This document shows positions 8,366 to 18,800 of a DNA stretch of 33,142 nt, piece by piece. The position numbers were made by a program, and so were the translations under genes. Each line of letters opens with the position of its first letter. Position 1 is the stretch's first letter. The notes under the pieces were generated by a model, which ran no database searches, was not told where the DNA came from, and saw only the letters and a list, made by a program, of their open reading frames with translations. The DNA is from Chara braunii (lineage: Eukaryota; Streptophyta; Charophyceae; Charales; Characeae), in contig BFEA01000116.1 of the NCBI GenBank assembly GCA_003427395.1, forward strand, positions 969,838 to 1,002,979, given 5' to 3'.

Positions 8366-8403
8366 CTGTCTCTTATACACATCTAGATGTGTATAAGAGA
8401 CAG
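8366..8403. other. Nextera mate-pair junction adapter (assembly artefact)
   Basis: A second perfect 38-bp copy of the Tn5 mosaic-end junction. The 280 bp between it and the first copy (8086-8365, the RING segment) could be an isolated library insert placed here by mistake. Confidence 0.97.
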
Positions 8404-8558
8404 CGTGGCGAGCCTTGCACGTGAGAGGCACAGTGGAGGTGGAGTTCAAAGAAGAATGAGAAATTTAATGGTTTCAATCTGCCCTTGTTTTTTCTTTTTG
8501 TTTTTATTTTTGCATGTTATCACTGTGCCCGTTTTTTGCTTTTATTCTTTGTTCCGCA

Positions 8559-8740
8559 AAGTGCGCTCTTTTAGTTTGTAGTGATGTGACAATATATATA
8601 TATATACATATATACATTTGTCACAGCCCCTCGTTTGTTGTCCTCTTCTCCCTCTCTGCCTACGGTTTACCTGGCAGTTCTATTTGTGACGATATATACA
8701 TATATATTGTCACATCACTACAAACTAAAAGAGCGCACTT
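8559..8740. repeat. 40-bp inverted repeat with AT-dinucleotide inner hairpins
   Basis: The left arm from 8559 (AAGTGCGCTCTTTTAGTTTG...) and right arm 8701-8740 are exact inverted copies for about 40 bases, including GTAGTGATGTGACAATATATA. Inside, each arm carries its own smaller palindrome of the form GTGACAAT(TA)n...TTGTCAC. The central spacer (about 8630-8680) is unique. It may be a foldback/MITE-like element, or a chimera, given the adapter only 155 bp away. Confidence 0.75.
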
Positions 8741-9597
8741 AAATATATATATATGTATATATCCTCTCGCTACTCTATGTATAGCACGGGGGAACACCCA
8801 CCAACCACACCTGGAACTGTCCCCAGCCCACGCAGTCACGAGAACAGTTTCAAAATGCATTCCCGACATCCCTCGAACTTAACACACCCCCACCGGACCG
8901 TCAAGCTAGCTTGTATACATTCAACATTTTCAGCGTTTTGCCTAGACTGCATTTTGAAACTGAAACCCTGACTGCGCCCTAGTTTTCCCTACTTCGCGCA
9001 AAACACACATTCACACACACGTGCCTCCTCAGTGTCGGAGTGCAGCACCTCCTCGCCTGATTCACTGTGAGGATGTGGCTACACAGCATGACTATACCAG
9101 TCACCGGTCAAAGGGATGAGCTGGCGCAGATGGACGTAGCCACTGGGCTATAATTGGTGATTGATGTCTGTAAGCCTGGATGTACACTTTCCGACTATTC
9201 CCTTGCTACCGTCTTCCCGGTCATTATAGCTGTATTTGGGGCAACTTCCAGTCCAGATACGGAGATAATTACCGGGCGTTCTATTCGGGTGAAGACGGTA
9301 GTTAGTCTACCACATAAACAGCCCAGTGTGAAGCGGCCCAACTCTGCGAAAATAAAGAGTTGGGGGTGCAGTCAGCTACTATGAAGGACCACACTGTCAT
9401 CGTCACAGCGCCATTGCCTTCCCTTTCTTTTTCTCTCTTTTTTTTTGGAAAAGACCCTGGTTCCCTCCTCTACGTCCGCCCTCATACTTTTCTTCCTCCT
9501 GCCAATCCTTGCCGCCAGGAGCGGCAATTGACATCTCTTTTTTTTTCTTAGGCAGGGCAGCAATCGACATCTCATTTCACCTCAGGACAGTTCAGAG

Positions 9598-9731
9598 GAA
9601 GAATGGGATAGGAGGAGAAAGACGAGAAGGGGAGGAGGGGGGGGGAGGAGGAGGGGGAGGAGAGGGGGGAGGGAAGCAGATAAAGGGGCACAGGAGGAGG
9701 AGGACAAGGAGGAGGAGGAGGAGAAGGAGCC
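9598..9731 (+). repeat. GGA-rich purine tract
   Basis: Almost pure A/G with repeated GGAGGAGG and long G-runs. It is a candidate for triplex or quadruplex structure. It explains the artificial Gly/Glu and Leu/Pro frames on the two strands, which I do not call genes. Confidence 0.8.
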
Positions 9732-10030
9732 CTGTCTCGGTGGCCAGCACAGAAGTTGCATCTGATTCACAAGCGCGTGAGGATAATTTGCAAGGGGCCC
9801 GCAGGGCATCCAAAAGTGTCAAGCAGGTCATTAGTTTTGCACTAGGCCAGTGGAGGGCGTAGATGAATTTGCCTTGTTAGAAGGGGCAAAGTGACCAGGG
9901 GCGTTTTTCGGAGGGCTGTTTGTTTGTTTTTTTTCTTTCGGCTGGTGCTGCCAGCCATTTTGGTCCGGTCATCGGAAGTCTTTGGAAGTTCCCAACGTCG
10001 CAGTTTTGATTCTCGACTTTGCCTGGGAAA

Positions 10031-10194
10031 GGTACTGACTCTCTGAGTGGTTTAAACCGCCAGTACATGGGCACCTGGGCCGCGGGTCTGACACATCAAG
10101 TTCTGGAGTCGCGAAATGAAAGGTACTGAGTGGTTTAAACCGCCACCTGGGCCGCGGGTCTGACACCTCAAGTTCTGGAGGCGCGAAACGAAAA
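10031..10194. repeat. direct tandem repeat with GTTTAAAC and CCGCGGG-like blocks
   Basis: Unit 1 (10031-10121) and unit 2 (10122-10194) share GGTACTGA, GTGGTTTAAACCGCCA, CACCTGGGCCGCGGGTCTGA and the CAAGTTCTGGAG...GCGAAA block. Unit 1 is longer by two short insertions. The motif GGTTTAAACC is itself palindromic. Confidence 0.8.
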
Positions 10195-10441
10195 CGCGGC
10201 CGCCGATTGAATTTATCAACGGTGGGCCCAGCGTTTGATGTTTCGGGCTCGTTTTCTTGGGTTGACGAGTTTCGGACTGCAAGGCTGGGGGCGTGCACTG
10301 GTGGCTTAAGAAACACTTGGTCGGGGGAAAAACAAGAGGAAGAAACAGAAGCGGGACCTCCGCCCTGTGGCTAACGTAATGTTTTTCTATTTCGTGGAGA
10401 TGAGAACAAAAAGAAAGAAGCCTAGTCATTGCTGCAAGGTG

Positions 10442-10471
<30 letters not shown>
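10442..10471. repeat. A30 homopolymer
   Basis: An uninterrupted run of 30 A. The preceding 40 bases show no polyadenylation hexamer I would trust, so a plus-strand retroposon tail is only a possibility. Confidence 0.7.
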
Positions 10472-10474
<3 letters not shown>

Positions 10475-11371
10475 GTAAGGCTAGGTAGCCATTCTAAAAG
10501 AGGTATGAAAGGAAAACCATAATGACAAAAGTGTACACTGTCTGACATCTGACGCACCAAAGAGCTGTCCTCTGACTTCCTATAAACTGAGAAATCCATT
10601 TCAAGGTCCACTACTGCCGGCACAGGGCATTTCCAGCTTCAGACAGCCTTGTTTTACCTTAGGCAGGGCAGCTACTGACATCTACATCTGCAAGGGTGGG
10701 CCATAAAAAAAAAAGAAAAAAGAAGTGCAGCCACTGACATTGTGGATCCCCCATGTGTTGTGGCAGGCCCTGCTTGGGCAATGGTGGTTGAGGCTGATGG
10801 CTCACCCCACACCTTTTCGAAAAGAGGTTTCCGTGAACAGGAGCGTGCCTTGGTGCACGAGGCAACTGCACCTGTATAAGATCAGATGCGAACTTGTGTG
10901 ACAGCCAACAACACACATCCACCTTTTTTTTTTTTTTTCCATCTACAATGGGGACAGCCAGCCCTACAGACAGGCATTGCATACCACTGTTCCTGACGAA
11001 CTCTATAGACTATGCTGGTCGACAAGGGGGATGTAGTGCAGTCTGGTAGTGCCCCGAAGAGAAGACGTTTGGCAGCCGTTGACACCAGCTTCGGCCATTG
11101 GTCGTGATCTACCTCGCCCACACATCTGCTCCGGGCCCCAAAGCTGGCACGGGACCTGCCCGGGACGACCAGCAGGGCAACTGGGCTGGGAGGGTTCCCG
11201 GCCCATATCCCACCGGAAAAAAAAATCAAAAAATTTTGAAGAAATAGTATCATGCTAACTGACTAGACGTCTGGACCAGGTTCCAGACAGTCCGGAACAG
11301 CATGTCCAGGTCCGGTGTTCGGTCCCTGATGACCGGATGGAGGTCCCCAGGGAAAAAATCAAAAAAAAAAA

Positions 11372-11409
11372 GGGGCGGCCCAGGACATTTTTCGGGTCCT
11401 GGCCGCCCC
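11372..11409. repeat. GC-rich hairpin
   Basis: GGGGCGGCCCAGGAC pairs with GTCCTGGCCGCCCC across the loop ATTTTTCGG, with one bulged base. An A-run precedes it and CTTGAAAAATAA follows. It is stable as RNA or cruciform, but I see no gene beside it for it to terminate. Confidence 0.6.
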
Positions 11410-11568
11410 TTGAAAAATAACGGGGTGATTTTTCAGTGTTGTTTCACCCCAACGGACAGGGCCTAGAGGTCCAGACACAAGAGACTGCAGGATCTTGTGG
11501 TGGCAGGTTTCACACAGGCCGGAGTAATTTCAAAGTGGCCGTTTCGACGTGCCGCCCGCCCGTGCTGC

Positions 11569-11606
11569 CCATTGGGGGGAGAGGGAGAGGGGGGGGGGGG
11601 GGAGAG

Positions 11607-11653
<47 letters not shown>
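11569..11653. repeat. G-run and (GA)n microsatellite
   Basis: G-rich GGGGGGAGAGGGAGAGG leads into a run of G and then about 22 GA dinucleotides. Frames across it (Arg-Glu or Ser-Leu repeats) are artefacts of the dinucleotide. Confidence 0.9.
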
Positions 11654-11654
<1 letters not shown>

Positions 11655-11994
11655 ACTGACAGTGCTGCCAGTGCTGGCGGACATTAGACTCTGACATTCT
11701 GAATTCAGCCACAAAGTTCGAACTGTTATGTTATATGAAGTTATGAACTTAAACTGCTTAATTCAAAGTTCAAACTTCAAAGTTAATCATACTTAAAAAA
11801 AAAAAAAAAAATCTCCATTTCTTAAGTCTTGTGCCTGCATTGCACTGTTTGCAACTGTGCATGTCTGCTAGTTGAATGTGCTTGTTGTTTTGCTGCAAGA
11901 CCGGTGCTCCGCTGCCTGAACTACAGAAGTGTAAAGCACATGAGTGCCTGCCAACAACGCCACCAAACCCCGGTCCCCCCATTTTCTTTTTTTT

Positions 11995-12095
11995 TCTTGT
12001 GGCCCCTGGCGCCGGTCCGGACTGTCTGGGTCTGGTGATATCCGGATCACCGGACAGTCCAGACAGGTCCAGACACTAGTCTGGAAGTGTCCGGT
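11995..12095. repeat. cluster of overlapping short palindromes
   Basis: The segment contains CCGGACTGTCTGG, TGATATCCGGATCA, CCGGACAGTCCAGACAGG and CCAGACACTAGTCTGG, which can pair in several alternative ways. Related wording (AGACAGTCCGGAACA, GTCCAGGTCCGG) occurs at 11286-11320, so this may be a small repeat family. Confidence 0.45.
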
Positions 12096-12476
12096 GCCCG
12101 AGTCCACGGTTACCATGAAAAGTATGTTGTGCAGAATAGCACACCAAATAACTTTTAGCTGAGGGTCACTTCATAATTCTTCTCAGAATTCGAAGCAAAA
12201 ATAAAATAATGTAAGGAAAATCATCTCACAGTGCTCACAGGCCTTTCAAATCAAGCCCCTCTAAGGCCCTTAACCGCCCCCCCCCCCCAAACCNCCAAAA
12301 CTGACATGAACCAAAAAAAAAAAAAAGAGCGGATTTGGGTCCCTCTAGGAGGGCACAAAAATGGCCCATCATCAGAAGGGGGGGGGAAGTTTTTACTGTT
12401 TTTTAACTCGCCCGGGTGACCAGGCAGGAGGGTCCTAGTCGCACTGGCCGGGCCGTGCAGGTCTGGTCGTCCAGCG

Positions 12477-12855
12477 TCACACCGCATTTTTCGGGGTTGG
12501 ACGAGGCTCGGCAAAAAGGAATGTTTGGGCCCTATGGGCCCGTTTATAAAGAAAAAAAGGCGGAAACTTGATTTTTTTTTTTTTTTTTTTTTTTTGATCT
12601 TATAAAGTCCATGGTGTTGTAGAGGCCAGTCACTGAGTACACAGTAATCACCTGGAGCAGTAGGCCGTGGGTGTCCTGGAATATGAGACCAGCTCCCATC
12701 CCATCCTCACATCAATACTCCTAGCACGCCCCCTATCCCACTATCTTACCTCAGTGTGACCAGCACTCAGAACCATTACCCTACCAATGGGCAGGTAACT
12801 TGGACCAAACAGCAGTGATAGGCACCAGAGCTGATAGGTTGCCCAGCCCTGGTGG
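12477..12855 (+). repeat. dispersed ~400-bp repeat, copy 1 (GGGCCCTATGGGCCC family)
   Basis: It begins TCACACCGCATTTTTCGG, continues through ACGAGGCTCGGCAAAAAGGA and the palindrome GGGCCCTATGGGCCC, then an A-rich and T-run segment. It ends with a diverged block containing TTACCTCAGTGTG, TAGGCACC and CAGCCCTGGTGGAAGCGG. All blocks recur in the same order at 19744-20150. No coding potential is seen. Confidence 0.7.
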
Positions 12856-13019
12856 AAGCGGAATCGGACGAGCCTTGTCGAACGGGAACTTCGGACGCCA
12901 GGCCCAGACAATCTACTACAGGCCCCAAGAGACTTTTGAAATTACACTTTGGGCAAAAAAGAGTTTCAGATTGCACTTTGGGCAATCTATACAAGCTACC
13001 TTTCCGGTCAGGTAGGGTG

Positions 13020-13095
13020 TTTTTTTTTTTTTTTTAACAATGCTCCACTCTATTCGTGGGGAGCCGCACGTGCTGGGAACTGGGCCCAGCGTCCC
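13020..13095 (-). mobile_element. structured SINE-like repeat, copy D (T-run plus core, hairpin absent)
   Basis: Sixteen T (13020-13035) are followed, after AACAAT, by the core at 13042-13095: GCTCCACTCTATTCGTGGGGAGC, then GCTGGGAACTGGGCCCAGC and GTCCC. The second stem (GCTGGG/CCCAGC) is perfect here. The hairpin module of copies C and F is missing, so the core can stand alone. Confidence 0.65.
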
Positions 13096-13403
13096 ATTTG
13101 AAACATGAAACATGTTTGAGAACATATACAGAAAAACTTTGAGATACTGGGACTCTTACCCGGTTTTGTCTGAAAATAGGATCATGATCAATTACTATAT
13201 TCAATGAAGAACCCCACGAGATAGGCTAAAATTCAGAAAAGGTCTGAAAAAATCTGAAAGAATATGAGGAGAAAAAATATCAGAAGTTTCCTTCTAAACT
13301 GCACAAATTCTGAAGTTTTTTAGAAAAGATCGCCACCACAAAGGTCCTACAAATGCTCAAAACCCTCAGAATCCCTAGCAATCACTTCTAAATTCTTCCA
13401 ACA

Positions 13404-15647
13404 GTGTCTTACTCCCTGCCGGGCTCTTCCAGGCCTCATACCCCCACCCTGTTGGGTTACAGGGCAGCACGACTCACCCCAGCTCCGACCAGCGTCGTCC
13501 CAGCAGCAACCCTTAGTTGTCCCCTGGAATGCCCACCCCAAAGCATTCCCAGATCTCTCTACCAGGCCTCACACTCCTGCATCAACAGGTTACAGGGCAA
13601 CACCTCAGTACCGGCCAGCATCGTTCCGGCATCGGACAGCCGCAGATCACTGAGTATGGGCGTCGCTGCACTACTCTTGAAATGCACAAAAGACAAAAAT
13701 CATGGCCATGTATCTTTCCATATTCTAGCGGAAGATTCACTCTCGTTTTGCACATTTCGAGAGTAGTGCAGCGACGCCCTATAACAGCAATGGAGCCTCC
13801 TAAAACGAGTTGCTAGGAGTCCCCAAAATCACAAGTCATTTGCAAGACCACCATTGGCGACCATGTTTTTTTAGAACTATTGAAGACATTCAAGAGAATT
13901 AAAGGAGAGGTTATAAAACTATGAATGACTACTCACCTCTTTTCGAATGCTCAGAACCCCTAGACTTCCAAACAAAACTCTCTAAAACTGTCCAACACTG
14001 TCTTATTCCCTGTCGAGCTCTCCCAGGCCTCACACCCCCACCTGGCTAGGTTACAGAGCAACACGACTCGCCCCGGCTCTGGCCAGCATCGTCCCAACAG
14101 CTACCCTTGGTTGCCCCTTGGAATGCCCACCCCAAAGCATCTCCAGATCTCTCTACCAGGCCTCACGCTCCTGCAATCAGCAGGTTACAGGGCAACACCC
14201 CAGCACCGGCCAGCGTCGTTCTGGCATCGAACAACCTCAGATCCATGAATGCATCAGTATCAAACAGCCTAAAGCGAGTTGCTCCAGAATCCTAAAACCT
14301 TCTCTCTTTTTTATAACAAATTTAATGCTATTTGAGGTAAATTTAGGAGACTATCCACCAGCGAAAATCCAAGCAATTGTCTTCAAACACTCTAAAGCGC
14401 CACAGGGTCCTAACACCCTCGAAGTCCTCAGACACTGTCTTATTCCCTACCAAGCTCTACCAAGCCTCTCACCCCCGCTATAGGTTACAGGACAAGGCAA
14501 CTCACCCCGGCTCCGGCCAGCATCGTCTTCGATAGGAACCCTTGATTTTCCGTGAAATGCCCCCCCAGGCATTCCCAGATCTCTCTACCAGGCCTCAAGC
14601 TCCTGCTGTCAACAAGTTACAGGGTCAACCCCCCAGCACCGGCCAGCGTCGTTCTGGCATCGAACAACCGCAGGTCCATGAATAAAACAACATCAAAAAT
14701 TGCCTCAAGGAAATTGCAAGGAGTCCCAAAAGCCTAAAAGTGTTCTACCACAACCACCGAGAACGATCAACCTCTAGATGATAGCCGTATTCGAACACAT
14801 CGCCCGTTGGTTTTTCTTTTTACGAGATAGGACATGAGTGACATGCAACAAATTGAAAGCAAAAAATCCGAACCAAAACCACTGACTAGCAAACTTCCCA
14901 CGCAACAATTGGAAAAAACAAAGTCCCCGTGATCAGTCCTCGAACCTAAACGCGACTGGTCTCATAACCCCCTATGCTAGGGTTACAGGGCACCAACATG
15001 GCCCATTACCGACCAGCCTGGTATAGACGGCAAGGAGTGCCTTCCTCCCTCGACAACTCCCATTAGCCGCACGCCCCTAAGTGACAGGGATAAAACCCCA
15101 GCAACGGCTGCGTCGAACGTGGTGGTTCTGCGTTCCTCCCTCGACAGACTCCCTAAGCCTCACGCTCCCCCAGGTTACAGAGCAACACTCCAGCACCGGC
15201 CTGTGTCGTCCCACCCACGTCCTTCTGACCAACTGACGAAGACTAAGGCCCTTCCCCTGTTACACCCGCCTACGAACTTCCACCCGTCCGTGCGAATAAT
15301 CTTCTTCCCTTAATCGTATGTTTTTTGGCTAAAAAATACCTAGTTGACAATTTGAAAAGTCAAGGAGACTATAACAACCTTACTCAGGCTCGAAACGCAA
15401 TCATACCCTCTGCTTGAGTCTGCCCAGCCTCACACCCCCACCGCTAGGTTACAGGGCAACACAACTCACCCCAGCTCCGATCAACATCCTCCAAGTAGCA
15501 ACCCTTGATTTTTCCGTGAGATGCCCGCCCCTAAGCATCCCCATATCTCTCTACCAGGCTTCATGCTCCTGCTTCGCAGATTACAGGGCAACACCCCAGC
15601 AGCGACCAACGTGTTCTGGCATTGAAAAACCGCAGATCCACAATTAG
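13404..15647 (+). repeat. array of dimeric repeats keyed by GGTTACAGGGCAACAC
   Basis: The key motif, with substitutions, starts near 13455, 13588, 14049, 14183, 14483, 14615, 14981, 15173, 15447 and 15579. It falls into pairs with inner spacings of 133, 134, 132, 192 and 132. Each pair is preceded by CTGTCTTATTCCCT-like sequence. It contains GGAATGCCCACCCCAAAGCAT and CAGATCTCTCTACCAGGCCT between its halves, and ends in a GTCGTTCTGGCATCGAACAACC block. The two halves resemble each other, so the unit is an ancient dimer. Short frames occur in each unit but in different phases, which argues against coding. The fourth unit is the most decayed. Confidence 0.8.
13658..13779. mobile_element. 122-bp MITE-like element with 34-bp terminal inverted repeats
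   Basis: The left arm 13658-13691 and right arm 13746-13779 match at 31 of 34 positions as inverted repeats. Both begin GGGCGTCGCTGCACTACTCT from the outer ends. TAT flanks the element on both sides. The sibling unit at about 14225-14290 reads ...CAGTATCAAACAGCC... with a single TAT where this unit has the insertion, giving a plausible empty site and a 3-bp target duplication. It has no coding capacity. Three-base duplications occur in PIF/Harbinger-type elements, but TAT is not their usual TWA target, so the superfamily is open. Confidence 0.7.
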
Positions 15648-15976
15648 GACAGCAACAGGCTCACCTAAGAAGTTTTGCTAACAGTCTCCAATGAGAGAAG
15701 CCTTATTATAAAACACTAATTGGAACATGGAAAATCACGTCAAACTTTGAAAGTTAAAAACAAAATCATCAAAGTAACCAAGATCATTAGATTAGTTAGA
15801 ATTCATCACGAATCATTGACAAATTAGAAGATTGAATCATGACAAATTAGAAAATAGAAACATGACAATTTAGAAGATCTATCTACGACGAAATTTAGAA
15901 AACCTATATGAACTATCATTAGCATTTATGAATAGGATGTCCAAATAGGGAAACAGAACTGCGAAGTAGAATGGCT
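15648..15976. other. AT-rich stretch with short GACAAATTAGAA repeats
   Basis: No gene. From about 15812 to 15895 the motif GACAAATTAGAA recurs four times with changes at 20-30 bp spacing, a small degenerate minisatellite. The rest shows nothing. Confidence 0.5.
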
Positions 15977-16008
15977 GGGGCGCAGCGCTACCGGGAGCGC
16001 TGCGCCCC
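15977..16008. repeat. perfect 13-bp GC-rich hairpin, 6-nt loop
   Basis: GGGGCGCAGCGCT (15977-15989) pairs exactly with AGCGCTGCGCCCC (15996-16008) around ACCGGG. It stands at a sharp change from AT-rich to GC-rich sequence and at the edge of the GAGGCGCTGG minisatellite. Confidence 0.8.
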
Positions 16009-16047
16009 TGCGCCCTCTTCCCTACACACCAACGCGCCACGACGCGG

Positions 16048-16290
16048 GCGAGAGGCGAGGCGCTGGCGGCGAGTCGGAAGCGTGGTGCTGGCTGCTTGCA
16101 CGAGGCGAGGTGTTGGCAGCTCGATGGTCGAGAGGAGCTGGCTACTCGAAGGACGTGAGGTGCATGTCGCTTGTGAATGGTGAGGCGCTGACAGTTGTCA
16201 GGTGGTGAGGCGCTGGAGACTAATGAGTAGTGAGCGTTGGCTGCTGGTGAGTGGCGAGGCGCTGGTTTCTGACATGTGGCGAGGCGCTGT
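16048..16290. repeat. degenerate minisatellite with GCGAGGCGCTGG motif
   Basis: GGCGAGGCGCTGG or close variants recur at about 16050, 16181, 16209, 16254 and 16278, with CTGGCTGCT-like and GTGAG spacers. The minus strand stays open across it (15879-16301, Ala/Ser/Pro-rich). This follows from the repeat, and I do not call it a gene. Confidence 0.6.
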
Positions 16291-16737
16291 TTTTTTTGCA
16301 AACGTCATGGTGGTGTGAGCTAATCCTACAGGAATGATGAATCAGATTTTGGATGGCGACAAAGGGCTTCATCCTTATCACTTACTGTCTCCTAACTTTT
16401 GAAAGCACTTTCAGTGCCATCTCTCTGCTTTGCGTTTCACGTGAGTGATGCTGCAGGCTAGTATGCCGTGTGAAAGGGAGCTTTGCTTCAGGAGTGATCA
16501 CTCTTGCTCTTCATCTTGCGAGTTTGGTGGAGGAAGGTCGGCTCGTCGCGAGAAGGAGAAGAGCAGAGTGTGTCCCGTGGGGCGGGAGGAGGATTGTCGG
16601 GAGATAGTGAGTGGGAGGTCTTCGAGGAATGAATCCAAGAGCCATCAAGCGGTCATTACAAGAGAGGAGGCTTCAACTCGGATTTTGGTTACCGGCTGTT
16701 TATCGTCTTTTCTGTGTCATCCAAACTACAAGTACAG
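16291..16737. other. stretch with no recognised feature
   Basis: Mixed composition, and a plus-strand 104-codon frame (16445-16759) that is Ser/Arg/Glu-rich and runs into the ATC minisatellite. I see no family pattern in it. Confidence 0.4.
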
Positions 16738-16980
16738 GGGAGCGTCATCAACATTTTAATCAGCAGGTTTCGACATTATCATCATCATTATTGTCTTCAT
16801 CAGAATCATCATCTTCAGCTTCATTATGAGGGGAGTGTCATCAACATTTCAATCAACATGGTTCGACATTATCATCATCGTTATCGTCTTCATCATTAGG
16901 GAGTGTCATCAACATGTCAATCAGCAGGGTTGACATTATCATCATCGTTATCATCTTCATCATAATCATCATCTTCTTAG
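16738..16980. repeat. minisatellite of three units with embedded ATC microsatellite
   Basis: Units starting at 16738, 16831 and 16899 share GGGAGYGTCATCAACAT, AATCARCA and CGACATTATCATCATC. They differ in length (93, 68 and about 80 bp) through loss or gain of ATC triplets. Confidence 0.8.
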
Positions 16981-17843
16981 AATAGGAGGGGGGGACAGGG
17001 AGATGAGGGGGAAGAAGGGGGAGTCGTACGAATACCGACTTTACTCATCTCAGATTGTCTTTTCCTCTCTGTTTGGTCTTTAGTTACCCGAAACTTTAAT
17101 TTTCCTCATTTTATTCTTAAGTAATCAATTATTATACGATCTTCTAATCATTATTCTAGTAAACATCTCAACTATCAACCAGTATAATCATCTTTAATTA
17201 ATATATCTGCCTATCCTCAAACTATGAAAATCGAGTACTAAAATCGGAAAGGTATTTTTTAATACATAAAATTTAATATATAACTTACTAATCAATTTAC
17301 ATTCTTCGTTCCCCAATCTGTTTCAGGCGTATCACGTCTGAATGTTTCCATTATTTACCATTTGAATTTCAACATCAATTACTACTATTAATATGGTCAA
17401 TTTTATGTCCTGTAGTTGCTAATTTATTCTACATCTATGATAATATTCCACTTCATATTTATTCTTGCTCTCCCGTGGGTATGTAATTTCTTGCTGATTT
17501 TTTATTGGATGATTATGGAAGGGGGAGCTCTGCTCTGCAGGGGTGTAGCAAGGTGGGTAGTGTACACCCTGAAGGGAGTATGAGCAGAGTTGTGAGGGAT
17601 ACTATTTTCTGGGGCTGGAGATAAATTCCAGCGGAGGCAGATTAGGGTAAGGGAGAGGCAGAGGCATACTTTGGGTGAGAATTGAATGCCTCTGCGGCTG
17701 GTGGGTAGGAGAGTGGAGACTGTTCCCAGTTGGGGCCGATAGGGTTGTTTACATTACGAACAACTTATCGGTGGAGGCAACGATGGAACAGGAAGGGAAG
17801 GAGGAGCGAGGGGGGGAATTTGCTGTATAAAAATCAATTAATC
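16981..17843. other. AT-rich stretch (17.1-17.5 kb) without genes
   Basis: From about 17050 to 17500 the sequence is strongly AT-rich, with runs such as TTAATTAATATATC. From 17510 to 17830 it is G-rich. I find no convincing frame, tRNA or repeat shared with the rest of the window. Confidence 0.5.
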
Positions 17844-18800
17844 ATGTTATATCAAGCTTTCTGGTGTTTTATAATTCTGGGCGGTCTTTGGCTTTCTTCC
17901 TCATTCGAGATATAGGATCTCAGAGATGGTCGAATCTGGGCCGATATCTGCATAGTTGCTTTGTTCTGTGCCCCTGGTATGCCAATGCCAGAACGACGCT
18001 GGCCGGAGTTGGGGTGTTGCCCTGTAACCTGCAAATGGCAGGAGTATGAGGCCTTGTAGAGAGATCTGGGGATTAGTCGAGGGATGAAGACAATCCAGTG
18101 GCGATCTGGGGGGTGCTGCCATGACAACCTTTGGGTCCAGGTTTAGTCTAGGTGGCGAGAACAGGATGGTTGTGGTTGATGTTGGCTAGGATGGCATTGT
18201 CTCTGAGATGTAATGTCTCGGTACAGGGAGGACGAGGAGTTGTTCTAGGATTAGAAGGCCATATTTCCTGATATAGCATAGTCTTCTAGAAATTTTTACA
18301 TACTAATCGCCATCATCATTAGCATCATCAAAAAAAAAAAAAAAATCATCATCATCATTAGTATCATTATCTCATCAATGTTATATTAAGCTTTCTGGTG
18401 TTCTGGAATTTTTGGGCAGCATCAAGTTTTCTTCCACATCCGGGATATAGGATTTGAGGGATGGTCAAACCCGGACCGATATCTGCAGAGTTGTTCTTTT
18501 CTGTGCCCCTGTTTTGCCGACGCCAGAACGACGCTGGTCGGAGCTGGGACGTTGCCCTGTAACATGCAAAGGCAGGAGCGTGAGGCCTTGTAGAGAGATA
18601 TGGGGGTTGCCGAGGGAGGAAGGCAATCCACTGGCGAACCGGGGGAGGCTTCTCGGTGGCGAGGAGAGATCAGTTATGGGTAACATTGGTTAGGTTGGTA
18701 TTGTCTCTGTTTTACAATGTCCTGGTACAGGGAGGGCTAGAAGTTGCTCTAGGAGTAGGAGACCAGAATTGTTGATATAGCATAGCTTACTACAATTAAT
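17844..18800 (-). repeat. two 534-bp tandem units containing the array motif in reverse orientation
   Basis: The units start at 17844 and 18378 with ATGTTATAT(C/T)AAGCTTTCTGG and share about 450 bp, including GATATAGGAT, CCGATATCTGCA and TTTTCTGTGCCCCTG. Each holds the reverse complement of the 13.4-15.6 kb motif (TTGCCCTGTAAC at 18017 and 18552), flanked by CCAGAACGACGCTGG and AGGCCTTGTAGAGAGAT. They end in CATCAT microsatellites (18301-18377 and 18822-18880). Only one half of the dimer is present per unit. Confidence 0.8.

Noticed and set aside
9372-9862. Overlapping Leu/Pro-rich and Gly/Arg/Glu-rich frames
   Set aside because: They arise from the GGA purine tract and stay open only because of its composition.
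11463-11714. Frames with SLSLSL or REREREREREREs
   Set aside because: Translations of the (GA)n microsatellite.
13404-15647. SLYQASRSC-type peptides repeated in the array as a protein family
   Set aside because: Two different phases are open in different units, and no unit keeps a frame beyond its ends, so the similarity is that of DNA repeats.
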